64,000 nt of DNA from JAHEJA01 sp965656445 (GCA_965656445.1 CBFHKO010000006.1:47869-111868), one strand, 5' to 3'. Shown: positions 1-8,174, numbered from the stretch's first letter. Notes: generated from the letters alone by a model not told the origin. Numbers and translations are program-made.

Positions 1-437
1 AATTTAACGCTCGCCGCATCTGCAACCGTGCCCGAGCGAATTTCCGGCAAGGCAAATGTGGCATGCTCTGCGGCCAATATCATATCCGCAGACAGTGCCA
101 ATTCCAAGCCACCCCCGCAACAGATCCCATTGATGGCCGCAATGACAGGCTTGTTCAACCCGCGCAGTTCTTGCAAACCGCCAAAGCCTCCAACACCGTA
201 ATCCCCATCGACTGCATCCCCATCTGCAGCCGCCTTTAAGTCCCATCCAGGACAAAAGAATTTTTCCCCAGCGCCCGTTATGATCGCAACACGCAATTCT
301 GGATCATCCCGAAAGTCGCGAAACACCTCACCCATGATACGAGAGGTCGCCAAATCAATTGCATTGGCTTTGGGCCGATCCAACGTTACTTCTAAGACGT
401 GGCCGCGTCGCTTTGTTTTTATGGGTTCGTCGCTCAT
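1..437 (-). CDS. Enoyl-CoA hydratase/isomerase family protein, carnitinyl-CoA dehydratase-like (3' end beyond window)
   Basis: Reading leftward from an ATG at 435–437, 145 codons are present and the frame is open at the window edge. The crotonase fold is recognisable: the CoA-binding segment CPGWDLKAAA and the oxyanion-hole stretch GICCGGGLELALSADMI lie at the expected spacing. The family hydrates or isomerises enoyl-CoA esters in the cytoplasm. The start is one base beyond the stop of the CoA-ligase-like gene, so the two are co-transcribed. With an acyl-CoA dehydrogenase and carnitine dehydrogenase nearby, the likely substrate is crotonobetainyl-CoA, giving carnitinyl-CoA (CaiD-like). That substrate is inferred from context; a generic enoyl-CoA hydratase is the alternative. 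Confidence 0.85.
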   Translation of the reverse strand, partial: MSDEPIKTKRRGHVLEVTLDRPKANAIDLATSRIMGEVFRDFRDDPELRVAIITGAGEKFFCPGWDLKAAADGDAVDGDYGVGGFGGLQELRGLNKPVIAAINGICCGGGLELALSADMILAAEHATFALPEIRSGTVADAASVK

Positions 438-438
438 G

Positions 439-2466
439 TTAATCTCCTATACGAATGAGGGCATCCACTGCGATTGCACCGTTTGGTAGCGCAAAGAGCG
501 GATTTATTTCTAGTTCTTCAAGACGGTCATGATGGTCGAGAACAAAGCGTTGAACAGCCATCACCGTGTCAATTATCGCCTCTATATCAGCAGGCGGCGC
601 CCCCCGATATCCCTGCAATAGCTTGGCTATTTTCAATTGGGACAAGGCAGCCCCGACATCGGCTCTAGAGCTGGGAACCATAAGCGACACAGAATCTTGC
701 AACACTTCGGTGAGCACGCCTCCTGCAGCTAAGGTTAACACAAACCCATGAACAGGATCATGCACCACACCTATCAATACCTCTGCAACACAGTCCTGCA
801 CCATCTCTTCAATCAGAAACTGCGCGCAATCCATGGACTGAGCGGCTGATAGTGCATTTTCTTGTGACGCAATCCCGACAACCACCGCACCCGCCTCTGA
901 TTTATGCTCAAACCCGACACCTTTTAGAACACAAGGTCCCACAAGACTCTCAAATGCCTCGGCGAGACCAGACACATCCGTCGATATGGATTTAGGGCTT
1001 TGAACACCATAATTCGTCAACTGCGCCTTTGAGGTGGCCTCTGACCAAGTTGTCACTTCAACGGGGCTATGCGGCGGCAAAAGAGCCCCATCTGTCAGCT
1101 CAGACATCATATCCCCACAGGCTTTAATCGCGGCCAATGACTCCTCTAACCCATGTAACGGAACAACCCCCAATTCAAGCAAATCCTGCGCAACGTCCTC
1201 TGGCATATTTTCCGCCAAACTTGACAGACAGGCGAAAGGAATATCGCACGAAATGCTAACGGCCCTAGCCGCATCAATAACACAGTCCCAAGCCGAAGGG
1301 TCACAGCGATCTGATCGTGGAAAATCAACAATCAGAACACCCAAATCAATAGGCCCTCGCATCATCGAGGCAAAGGCCGACCCCATGGCCTCCCCATTGC
1401 CCCAAACATAGGTATGATAATCCAAAGGATTGGCCAAAGCGACCTTGCCTCCTAAGGCTGCTTTCAGACCACCTCTTTGGATATCTGTGAGGGGCGGAAA
1501 CACAATCCCCGAGCGCTGCCCTGCATCCGCCATCAAACTGGCTTCTCCCCCAGAGCAGGACATCGATGCAACCCGTGTACCCGATAAAGGACCGAAAACA
1601 TGCAAGATCTTTAGCGCTTCAATCATAGCTGCAAGGCTCTCAACTTGAGCGCATCCCAAGCGTTTTAAAACCGCACGCGCACCTGCGTCGCTGCCAGCCA
1701 AAGAGGCGGTATGAGAGACTGTCGCCTGTTGGGCTTGCTCTGATTTGCCCACTTTTAAGGCCACTATTCCCTTGTTCAAAGATTTGGCATAACGCGCTAA
1801 GTCTTCGAATTCTTGAACGGATTGAAATCCCTCAATATGAATCCCAAGTGCAGTGACCCGCGGATCGGACAATAACGCGCGCCCTATTTCAGCTTGACTG
1901 GTCTGTGCTTGATTGCCTGCAGTCATGACCATGGCAATCGGCAACCCGCGTGCCTGCATTGTTAGGTTAATCGCGATATTCGAACTTTGCGTAAGTAGCG
2001 CAACACCGCGCTTAACTGGGATGCCGCCATGCTGATCAGGCCACAAACAGACCTGATCCAAATAATTGATGAACCCATAGCAATTTGGCCCGACAATTGG
2101 CATATCACCCGCAGCGACAACAAGTTGTTGTTGAAGCTCCGCGCCATCCTCAGTTTCATTTTGTGCCTCTAAAAACCCTGACGCAAAACAAACCGCACCC
2201 CCCGCTCCCATCTTGGCCAGATTACGCACGACCTCAATCGTCGCGGAACAGTTCACACCGACAAACACAGCATCAGGCGCAGAAGGTAGCTCAGTCACAG
2301 AACGCGTGACATCTAGCCCACAAATCTTGTCAGCTTTCGGATGCACGGGCCAGATATCACCTGAAAAGCCGATCTTGCGGCATTCCTCAATGACATTGCG
2401 CCCCCAAGCCCCACCACCAACAACGGCTATTGTTTTGGGTGAAAAAAGACGAGATAAATCGCGCAT
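439..2466 (-). CDS. Acyl-CoA synthetase, ADP-forming/acetate–CoA ligase family, 675 aa
   Basis: The protein has the fused architecture of NDP-forming acyl-CoA synthetases: an N-terminal CoA-binding Rossmann domain (about residues 1–130), succinyl-CoA-ligase-like flavodoxin domains (about 150–440) holding the phospho-histidine region VSHTASLAGSDAG, and a C-terminal ATP-grasp domain (about 460–675). Family members convert acid + ATP + CoA to acyl-CoA + ADP + Pi. A strong ribosome site (AAGGAGGG) precedes the ATG at 2466. It is followed after one base by the enoyl-CoA hydratase. Placed beside an acyl-CoA dehydrogenase and carnitine genes it could activate gamma-butyrobetaine or carnitine to the CoA ester; that substrate is an inference. 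A 231-bp gap separates it from the dehydrogenase gene upstream, so this pair may have its own promoter. Confidence 0.85.
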   Translation of the reverse strand: MRDLSRLFSPKTIAVVGGGAWGRNVIEECRKIGFSGDIWPVHPKADKICGLDVTRSVTELPSAPDAVFVGVNCSATIEVVRNLAKMGAGGAVCFASGFLEAQNETEDGAELQQQLVVAAGDMPIVGPNCYGFINYLDQVCLWPDQHGGIPVKRGVALLTQSSNIAINLTMQARGLPIAMVMTAGNQAQTSQAEIGRALLSDPRVTALGIHIEGFQSVQEFEDLARYAKSLNKGIVALKVGKSEQAQQATVSHTASLAGSDAGARAVLKRLGCAQVESLAAMIEALKILHVFGPLSGTRVASMSCSGGEASLMADAGQRSGIVFPPLTDIQRGGLKAALGGKVALANPLDYHTYVWGNGEAMGSAFASMMRGPIDLGVLIVDFPRSDRCDPSAWDCVIDAARAVSISCDIPFACLSSLAENMPEDVAQDLLELGVVPLHGLEESLAAIKACGDMMSELTDGALLPPHSPVEVTTWSEATSKAQLTNYGVQSPKSISTDVSGLAEAFESLVGPCVLKGVGFEHKSEAGAVVVGIASQENALSAAQSMDCAQFLIEEMVQDCVAEVLIGVVHDPVHGFVLTLAAGGVLTEVLQDSVSLMVPSSRADVGAALSQLKIAKLLQGYRGAPPADIEAIIDTVMAVQRFVLDHHDRLEELEINPLFALPNGAIAVDALIRIGD

Positions 2467-2510
2467 TACGCCCTCCTTGGCAAGGATTGAAACAGAGCAA
2501 TGCCTTCGGC

Positions 2511-2534
2511 GAGGATATTTGTAAAAAGAAGAAG
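2511..2534 (+). repeat. AGGATATTT…AAAAGAAGAAG 3'-end motif, left arm around small RNA A
   Basis: GAGGATATTT followed by a spacer and AAAAAGAAGAAG. An inverted copy lies at 2660–2684, so the two arms enclose the small-RNA-like block at 2571–2640. The same motif recurs at 8175–8200, 12690–12711, 12821–12848 and 25360–25383, usually just after a gene-end hairpin. No function is assigned here. Confidence 0.7.
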
Positions 2535-2570
2535 GGCTTTTTTAACTATTTCAGAATATCCCTTGATCTG

Positions 2571-2640
2571 CGGTACAGGCGGGGACGCCGATGACCGTAA
2601 AAGGAGAAGCCCCTTGTGCATGTTTTCGTGCCAAGGGGTG
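2571..2640 (+). ncRNA. Small-RNA-like locus A (28-nt hairpin shared with locus B)
   Basis: Positions 2571–2598 are identical to 12752–12779. The block folds as an outer stem CGGT/ACCG (2571–2574 with 2594–2597), an internal loop, and an inner stem GGCG/CGCC (2578–2581 with 2586–2589) closed by a GGGA loop. A second hairpin follows, CCCCTTG at 2610–2616 pairing with CAAGGGG at 2632–2638, extended by GCA/TGC. The T-run after it is weak, so the 3' end is uncertain. The locus lies antisense to the flanking operon in a 231-bp gap between two minus-strand genes. I do not recognise the family; a repeat element is an alternative to an expressed RNA. Confidence 0.5.
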
Positions 2641-2659
2641 ATTCTCTTGGGGATAACGT

Positions 2660-2684
2660 TTCTTCTTTTCATAAATATCCTCGC
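2660..2684 (-). repeat. AGGATATTT…AAAAGAAGAAG 3'-end motif, right arm around small RNA A
   Basis: On the minus strand this reads GCGAGGATATTTATGAAAAG followed by AAGAA. It lies directly downstream of the acyl-CoA dehydrogenase gene (stop at 2698) and is the inverted partner of the copy at 2511–2534. Confidence 0.7.
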
Positions 2685-2697
2685 ACGCAGTGCGAAA

Positions 2698-3858
2698 TCA
2701 TGCGCCCAGAGGGCGCAATAGATCTCGGCTAATGATGTGGCGTTGAATTTCAGAGGTTCCATCCCAAATGCGTTCCACACGTGCATCGCGCCAAAACCGC
2801 TCAATTGGGTAATCATCCATCAGCCCCATACCTCCATGAATTTGCAAGGTCGTATCGGTCACACGCGCAAGCATTTCCGTTGCATAGAGTTTCGCGCTCG
2901 CAATTTCACGATTGGCTGGCATGTTTTCATCCAAGCGCCACGCGGCTGCCAAAGTCAGCCAATCAGCAGCATCAATTTCCGTGATCATATCCGCGATTTG
3001 AAAGCTGACGCCTTGGAATTTGCCGATTTGCTGTCCAAACTGTTTGCGCTCGGCGGAATAATTGAGGGCAAAATCGAAACACCGCCGCGCGCGACCGACA
3101 GACATGGCTGCAACGGTGAGGCGCGTGGCGTAGAGCCATGTATTCATGACCTCAAACCCTCCATCGACCTCGCCTAAGACCTGCGCATCAGGCAAGCGGC
3201 AATCGTCAAATTCTAACACCATATTCTTGTAACCACGGTGCGAAACTGACTTATAACCATCACGAATTGTGAAGCCTTTGGTCCCGCGATCGACAAGAAA
3301 AGCGGTTATGCGTTTTTTTGGACCCTTGGGTGTTTGATCCTCACCCGTTGCAATGAAAACGATAATAAAATCAGCATGTTCCGCGCCAGAGATAAAGTGT
3401 TTGGTTCCGTTTACCACCCAATCCCCACCATCACGAATTGCTGTGCATTTCATGCCGCGCACATCTGATCCCGCATCAGGTTCCGTCATGGCCAAGGCAT
3501 CCATACGCTCGCCGCGAACAGCAGGCATCAGGTATCGATCAATTTGTTCGCCTTCGCAGGCCATGAGGATATTTTGAGGTCGCCCAAAGAAATGATTAAG
3601 CGCCATGGATCCGCGCCCCAATTCACGTTCCACCAAGGAAAAATCCAAATGTCCCAGCCCTGCACAGCCTACGGATTCTGGAAAATTACAGGCATAAAAC
3701 CCGAGATCAATACATTTTTGCTTGATGTCTTGGGCAATGTCTTCAGGAACTTCGCCTGTGCGTTCGACTAAATCTTCGTGGGGATAGATTTCCTTTTCGA
3801 CGAAGTCACGCACAGTGGTGACGATCATATTCTGTTCTTCGCTTAGGCCGAAATGCAT
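2698..3858 (-). CDS. Acyl-CoA dehydrogenase, CaiA-like (386 aa)
   Basis: A full-length acyl-CoA dehydrogenase: N-terminal helical domain, the beta-domain signature MTEPDAGSDVRGM, and a C-terminal helical domain with IHGGMGLMDDYPIERFWRD. These FAD enzymes oxidise acyl-CoA to 2-enoyl-CoA. In the C-terminal WDGTSEIQR segment the residue that is a catalytic Glu in short/medium-chain members (YEGTSEIQ) is Asp, so the catalytic base may be shifted or shortened. The ATG at 3858 is preferred over an upstream ATG at 3891 because GGAGAG sits just before it and it falls 13 bp after the carnitine dehydrogenase stop. The likely reaction in this operon is gamma-butyrobetainyl-CoA to crotonobetainyl-CoA (inferred). 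Confidence 0.88.
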   Translation of the reverse strand: MHFGLSEEQNMIVTTVRDFVEKEIYPHEDLVERTGEVPEDIAQDIKQKCIDLGFYACNFPESVGCAGLGHLDFSLVERELGRGSMALNHFFGRPQNILMACEGEQIDRYLMPAVRGERMDALAMTEPDAGSDVRGMKCTAIRDGGDWVVNGTKHFISGAEHADFIIVFIATGEDQTPKGPKKRITAFLVDRGTKGFTIRDGYKSVSHRGYKNMVLEFDDCRLPDAQVLGEVDGGFEVMNTWLYATRLTVAAMSVGRARRCFDFALNYSAERKQFGQQIGKFQGVSFQIADMITEIDAADWLTLAAAWRLDENMPANREIASAKLYATEMLARVTDTTLQIHGGMGLMDDYPIERFWRDARVERIWDGTSEIQRHIISRDLLRPLGA

Positions 3859-3871
3859 AGCACTCTCCGAT

Positions 3872-5263
3872 TTAGGATGACAGGGCCGCAATCGCGGTGG
3901 CGACGTGGCCTACAGGGTCACTTGATGCGCGCGTTGTGAGATCAACATGCAGCAAGAACTGTGAACAGGTTGACAAAACAGTGCCATCGGCACGTTTCAT
4001 TTCGTGGAACAGCTTAAGCTTCTTGCCCTGCGCCAATTCAACGGTTGTGTCGACGATTATATCTTCGCCGGCATGGGTTTCGTTTAGGAACTTGGTCGTT
4101 GTTTCAACTGTGAAAAAGCTATGTCCAGAGGCGACGTAGTCCGCATCTGCCCCAATCGCAAACAAGAAGCCATCCGCTGCGTCGCTATAGACCTGACCAT
4201 AGCGCCCTTCGTTCATATGACCGTTATAGTCGGTCCAATCCACGGGGACTTTGCGGGCGACTGTTTGGAATGTCTTTTGGGGCCGTGCCACTTTGATCAT
4301 GGATTTTTCATGGGTGTTGATCAAGGCACCTGCGGCAGACCCTTGTTGTTTGAGCGCGCGCATCATCGCAACAAGGTTATTGTCGCGCAACCGTTCCAAT
4401 TCACGAATAGAGAGGTCACCGGATTGTGCATCCGACTGGTCTGCGATCTTGGCCACCAGTTCATCGGTTAATTCGGGGACATCCATCAGCTTGGTCCAAG
4501 GCCATTCAAGGCAAGGTCCAAATTGGGCGATGAAATGCGCCATGCCCGCTTCGCCACCGGCGATGCGATAGGTTTCAAACAATCCCATTTGCGCCCAGCG
4601 AAGCCCAAACCCATAGCGAATAGCGTCGTCAATTTCCTCAGTGGTGGCAATGCCATCCTTGATCAGCCAAAGACCTTCGCGCCACACGGCTTCTAAGAAA
4701 CGATCGGCGATATGGGCATCAATTTCCTTGCGCACATGAAGCCCGTAAAGCCCAACTGAGGCGAGCATCTCTTTGGCAGCATCCACATGTGTTAACGAGG
4801 TTGTACCACTTGGGACCACCTCGATCAGAGGCAGCAAATAGACAGGGTTAAACGGGTGACAGACCATAATCTGATCTGGGTAATCCGATTTTTCCTGCAA
4901 TTCCGAGGGTTTAAATCCCGAGGTTGATGACGCCAAAATCGCATCTTTGCGGCAAGAGTTCTGAATATCCGCGAGAACGCTATGTTTGATGTCCAAACGC
5001 TCAGGCACGCTTTCTTGGATCCAATCGGCCTTTGCGACGGCCTCTTGCAGTGTTGTGCAAAATGTCAGCGTGCCTTCAGGAGGCAGCGCATGATCATAAA
5101 GCATCGGAAGAGCGTGACGCGCATTTTCCAACACAGCGGCAATCTTGCGCTCTGCCTCTGGATCGGGGTCATAGACATTGACGTCCCACCCATTTAACAA
5201 AAATCGCGCGAGCCATCCGCCGCCGATTACCCCACCACCAATAATTGCTGCTGTTTTCGTCAT
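3872..5263 (-). CDS. lcdH: L-carnitine 3-dehydrogenase fused to a betainyl-CoA thioesterase-type domain (463 aa)
   Basis: Residues 1–about 315 form a 3-hydroxyacyl-CoA-dehydrogenase-like enzyme: the NAD-binding glycine motif GGGVIGGGW at residues 9–17, then CHPFNPVYLLPLIEVVPS and the helical C-terminal domain. Residues from about 325 to 463 are a hotdog thioesterase beginning VDWTDYNGHMNEGRYGQVYS. Known stand-alone carnitine dehydrogenases are about 320 aa, so this is a fusion. In the established pathway carnitine is oxidised to 3-dehydrocarnitine, BKACE cleaves it with acetyl-CoA to betainyl-CoA and acetoacetate, and a thioesterase releases glycine betaine. The fusion supplies the first and last of these steps. 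The next gene upstream ends 3 bp away, confirming an operon. Confidence 0.92.
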   Translation of the reverse strand: MTKTAAIIGGGVIGGGWLARFLLNGWDVNVYDPDPEAERKIAAVLENARHALPMLYDHALPPEGTLTFCTTLQEAVAKADWIQESVPERLDIKHSVLADIQNSCRKDAILASSTSGFKPSELQEKSDYPDQIMVCHPFNPVYLLPLIEVVPSGTTSLTHVDAAKEMLASVGLYGLHVRKEIDAHIADRFLEAVWREGLWLIKDGIATTEEIDDAIRYGFGLRWAQMGLFETYRIAGGEAGMAHFIAQFGPCLEWPWTKLMDVPELTDELVAKIADQSDAQSGDLSIRELERLRDNNLVAMMRALKQQGSAAGALINTHEKSMIKVARPQKTFQTVARKVPVDWTDYNGHMNEGRYGQVYSDAADGFLFAIGADADYVASGHSFFTVETTTKFLNETHAGEDIIVDTTVELAQGKKLKLFHEMKRADGTVLSTCSQFLLHVDLTTRASSDPVGHVATAIAALSS

Positions 5264-5266
5264 TTT

Positions 5267-5608
5267 TTAATCCACACAAAGAGTTGCGATAATGCCGTTT
5301 TCATAAACGTCGTTACATCCGTACATCGGCGCTTGGGAGGAACAGATTTGCCCCTCTGCCAAGCATATCCCCTCACAGTCTGCTGAGCTTGAACACTGCT
5401 TGCCTGCATCTGACGCGGTTTCAAGGCACACTGGTTGTCCATGTCCCCCAATCGTCATAGTCCCGCCCTTTTGGGTGCACTCAGCTGCAAGGCTCTCAAC
5501 CTGTTCGACTTGTGAAGATATATTGGGCGATCCTAGTTCCTCAGATTGTTGCTCGCCTTGGCAAGCGATCAACAGGACACTAGCAGCGAGACTATATAAG
5601 ATTTTCAT
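5267..5608 (-). CDS. Cys-rich lipoprotein of unknown function (113 aa)
   Basis: The N-terminus has a lipoprotein signal: a short positively charged start, a hydrophobic stretch and the lipobox LLIAC, with Cys16 as the lipidation site. The mature part begins with an acidic, Gln/Glu-rich linker and then holds eight further cysteines in a C-terminal region of about 70 residues, suggesting a disulfide-rich periplasmic or surface domain. I do not recognise the domain. It sits inside the carnitine operon, 3 bp from the dehydrogenase and directly abutting the GDSL hydrolase, so it may bind or deliver a substrate; that is speculation. Confidence 0.85.
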   Translation of the reverse strand: MKILYSLAASVLLIACQGEQQSEELGSPNISSQVEQVESLAAECTQKGGTMTIGGHGQPVCLETASDAGKQCSSSADCEGICLAEGQICSSQAPMYGCNDVYENGIIATLCVD

Positions 5609-6241
5609 TTATTGGCTTTCTAAGATTGTGCGCAGTTTGTCCGCCATCACTTTGCCAAAAATGACATGTTGCTCTGCGCCCCAATGAACGCCATCAATCT
5701 CAGAGACAGACACATGATCATTCGAATCAACAAAATAAAGGCCTGTGCGATCTGTCATCTCTTTGATGCAGTTTGACAAATTCACTTGGCGAGTTTCCGC
5801 CTCAGCAAAGACATCCCTCAGGGTTCCAATCTCGCGAACATTGGCAGGGGCCACAACGCAAATGGATGCCTGTGGTTGGCCCAACTGAATTTCAGATACC
5901 AATCTTTCAAGCGACCGCGCTATTTCCCAGGCTGAAACGGAAAACCGTATTTTCAAATCATTCGTGCCCAACATGAGGACAACCAGGTCAATCGGTTTAT
6001 GGGACTGCAACATGGCGGGCAACACCGTTAATCCGTTGCGCATGCCCCCCTCAATCACATCATCATGCACTGTCGTGCGTCCCGGAAGCGCCTCACAAAT
6101 CACGTCATGCGCAGGCCCCAAATCATCCGCCATGACACTCGGCCAGCGATGTGCTTTGTCAAAACGCGCGATGTCCCCCAACGCCACCAAAGGCGGTGTA
6201 CCATGGCTGTTGCTATCGCCATAAACAAGGATCGTACTCAT
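5609..6241 (-). CDS. SGNH/GDSL hydrolase (210 aa), candidate acylcarnitine esterase
   Basis: SGNH-hydrolase blocks are in order: GDSN (catalytic Ser about residue 10), the Gly/Asn blocks with VLMLGTNDLK, and the C-terminal DGVHW with the Asp–His pair. No signal peptide is visible, so it is likely cytoplasmic. The start codon overlaps the BKACE stop (ATGA), indicating translational coupling. SGNH enzymes hydrolyse ester bonds. Because pseudomonads place an (unrelated) acylcarnitine hydrolase with carnitine genes, this protein may free carnitine from short-chain acylcarnitines. That role is an inference; an arylesterase-like activity is the alternative. Confidence 0.88.
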   Translation of the reverse strand: MSTILVYGDSNSHGTPPLVALGDIARFDKAHRWPSVMADDLGPAHDVICEALPGRTTVHDDVIEGGMRNGLTVLPAMLQSHKPIDLVVLMLGTNDLKIRFSVSAWEIARSLERLVSEIQLGQPQASICVVAPANVREIGTLRDVFAEAETRQVNLSNCIKEMTDRTGLYFVDSNDHVSVSEIDGVHWGAEQHVIFGKVMADKLRTILESQ

Positions 6242-7149
6242 CCGCGTGGCGCTCTTTTCGTGAGGCCAAGTTTTTCGCGTACTTCTTGGGGGCCAACGAC
6301 ACGTGCACCAAGATTTTCGATGATGGTTTTGGCACGTGCTACCAGTTGTTCATTCGTGGCAAAGACACCTTTTTCCAACCAAAGATTATCTTCTAATCCC
6401 ACACGCACATTGCCTCCTGCCAAAACAGAGGCCGCGACATAGGCCATTTGATTACGCCCCAAGGCAAAGGCGCTAAAATTCCAATTGTCAGGCACATTGT
6501 TCACCATCGCCATAAAGGTGTTCAAATCATCGGGCGCGCCCCAAGGCACCCCCATACAGAGCTGAACCAGAACATCCGGTTCCAAAACGCCATCCGCGAC
6601 CAATTGTTTCGCATACCAAAGATGCCCTGTATCAAAGGCTTCAACTTCTGGTTTGACACCTGCTTCTGTCATCATGCGTCCCATCGCCTGAAGCATGCCT
6701 GGCGTATTGGTCATGACATAATCAGCTTCGGCAAAATTCATGGTCCCACAATCAAGGGTACAAATTTCGGGCAAACAGTCCACAATATGCGCAACCCTCT
6801 CAGAGGCACCAATCATATCTGTTCCATCGGCCACAGGAAACGGAGCCTCGCTGCCCCCAAACACAATATCCCCGCCCATGCCTGCGGTGAGGTTCAATAC
6901 AACATCAACCTTAGCATCGCGAATACGCTCAGTGACTTCACGATAATACTCCAACTTACGGCTCGGCGCGCCTGTTTCAGGATCCCGCACATGGCAATGA
7001 ACAATGGCAGCCCCTGCTTTGGCAGCGGCAATGGCACTATCGGCAATTTCCTTTGGAGAGCGCGGCACATGTGGGCTTCGATCTTGGGTCGCACCCGAGC
7101 CAGTAACTGCACAGGTAATAAAGACATCTTTGTTCATCGTTAACGGCAT
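6238..7149 (-). CDS. Beta-keto acid cleavage enzyme (BKACE, DUF849), 3-dehydrocarnitine:acetyl-CoA type (303 aa)
   Basis: BKACE proteins are Zn-dependent TIM-barrel enzymes that condense a beta-keto acid with acetyl-CoA and split it. The metal-binding HxH (HCHVRD, His51 and His53) follows the N-terminal strand, and DCGTMNF, EAFDTGHL and LCMGVPWGAP strands are typical. The ATG at 7149 is chosen over one at 7191 because AGGAGAG precedes it at good spacing. It is the first gene of the minus-strand operon, divergent from the AraC-type regulator, and its partners are carnitine dehydrogenase and a thioesterase, so its substrate is most likely 3-dehydrocarnitine, yielding betainyl-CoA and acetoacetate. 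Confidence 0.92.
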   Translation of the reverse strand: MPLTMNKDVFITCAVTGSGATQDRSPHVPRSPKEIADSAIAAAKAGAAIVHCHVRDPETGAPSRKLEYYREVTERIRDAKVDVVLNLTAGMGGDIVFGGSEAPFPVADGTDMIGASERVAHIVDCLPEICTLDCGTMNFAEADYVMTNTPGMLQAMGRMMTEAGVKPEVEAFDTGHLWYAKQLVADGVLEPDVLVQLCMGVPWGAPDDLNTFMAMVNNVPDNWNFSAFALGRNQMAYVAASVLAGGNVRVGLEDNLWLEKGVFATNEQLVARAKTIIENLGARVVGPQEVREKLGLTKRAPRG

Positions 7150-7243
7150 CTTGCTCTCCTGTTTCAACACGTTTCTCTCACTCTTTCTCATCGACAGCGG
7201 CCAAAGAATGCAGTAACGGTCATTTACTATGCATAAATGGTCA
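7150..7243. promoter_or_regulatory. Divergent control region of the carnitine operon with direct repeats GGTCA
   Basis: The short gap between the divergent BKACE and regulator genes must hold both promoters. GGTCA occurs at 7219–7223 and again at 7239–7243 in the same orientation, 20 bp apart, about two helical turns. That geometry fits paired half-sites for an AraC-family dimer. The second half-site falls inside the regulator's first codons. This is a prediction from spacing only. Confidence 0.4.
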
Positions 7244-8173
7244 ATCTCTCATTCAGAACCGCTAAAAATCGCGTTCTTGCTCTTTGATAAATTCTCAAAC
7301 CTCTGTTTGGCGAATTGCCTTGAACCCATGCGGGCGACCAATGGATTCTTGCCATCCCCAGTCTTTGATTGGCAATTCTTTACGATTGATGGCGCGCCTG
7401 TGCATAGCTCATCCAATCTACCTGTTATGCCGCATGGATCCATTGGCGATGTGCCAGCCTGCGACTACCTCTTTATCTTGGCAAGCTATGACTACCGAAC
7501 CCATGACAGCGCGAAAACCAGACAAGCCCTGCAACACACAGCCCGTCGCGCGAAAACGGTCGTTGGGCTTGATACGGGTCCATGGCTCATGGCGGCTGCG
7601 GACCTGTTAAAGGGGCGACGCGCCACAGTGCATTGGGATGTTTTGCAAGATTTCACCGAACGCTTTGTCTCCTCAGACGTGCTGCGCCAAAGGGTTGTGT
7701 GGGATGGCAATCGCGTCACATGCGCCGGCGCGATGTCCGCCTTTGATCTCACGCGGGACGTGATCCGCACGCATTTGGGCGAGGCTATTGCCCTAGATGT
7801 GGATACGCTATTTTTAAAAGATGACCCCCAAGCGCCAACGCCACGCCGCTATAATCCCGTGAAACCAACCTCTGTTCAGCGTGCCATTGCACTTATGCAG
7901 GAAAACATTGAAACGCCGCTCACTCTAACCGAGATAAGTCACCATATCGCCTGCCCTCCAAAAACCCTGGCACGTCGGTTTCAAATAGCCATGGGAACAA
8001 GCCCAGGACAGGTCTACCGTCACATCCGATTGAGCCATGCACGCCACTTGGTGGAAACCACAGCGCTCAATATCTATGAAATCTCGCTCAGATGCGGCTA
8101 TGACAGCCCCGCCGCCTTGACGCGTGCTTACAAGGCCCGCTTTGGCAAATCGCCCACGGCCATGCGCCCCTAG
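7229..8173 (+). CDS. cdhR: GlxA-type AraC family transcriptional regulator, CdhR-like (314 aa)
   Basis: An N-terminal DJ-1/PfpI-like (class I glutamine amidotransferase-like) sensory domain, about residues 10–190, is followed by a C-terminal AraC DNA-binding domain (about 215–312) with two helix-turn-helix units, the second ending in YEISLRCGYDSPAALTRAYK. The GlxA-like set includes CdhR, which activates carnitine dehydrogenase genes in pseudomonads, and ArgR/GbdR. It is divergent from the carnitine operon, so it most likely activates that operon in response to carnitine or a breakdown product. No strong ribosome site precedes the ATG at 7229. Confidence 0.88.
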   Translation: MHKWSISHSEPLKIAFLLFDKFSNLCLANCLEPMRATNGFLPSPVFDWQFFTIDGAPVHSSSNLPVMPHGSIGDVPACDYLFILASYDYRTHDSAKTRQALQHTARRAKTVVGLDTGPWLMAAADLLKGRRATVHWDVLQDFTERFVSSDVLRQRVVWDGNRVTCAGAMSAFDLTRDVIRTHLGEAIALDVDTLFLKDDPQAPTPRRYNPVKPTSVQRAIALMQENIETPLTLTEISHHIACPPKTLARRFQIAMGTSPGQVYRHIRLSHARHLVETTALNIYEISLRCGYDSPAALTRAYKARFGKSPTAMRP

Positions 8174-8174
8174 A

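Noticed and set aside
2571..2598. Fluoride or guanidine riboswitch
   Set aside because: The GATGACC stretch hints at one, but the loop sequences and pairing of those classes do not fit, and no fitting gene follows.
2466..2816. Open frame spanning the gap with small RNA A and the end of the dehydrogenase
   Set aside because: It overlaps the dehydrogenase coding region and contains the repeat motifs; no protein similarity is visible.
6448..7143. Long open frame antisense to BKACE
   Set aside because: Shadow of a strong coding gene; no domain or ribosome site.
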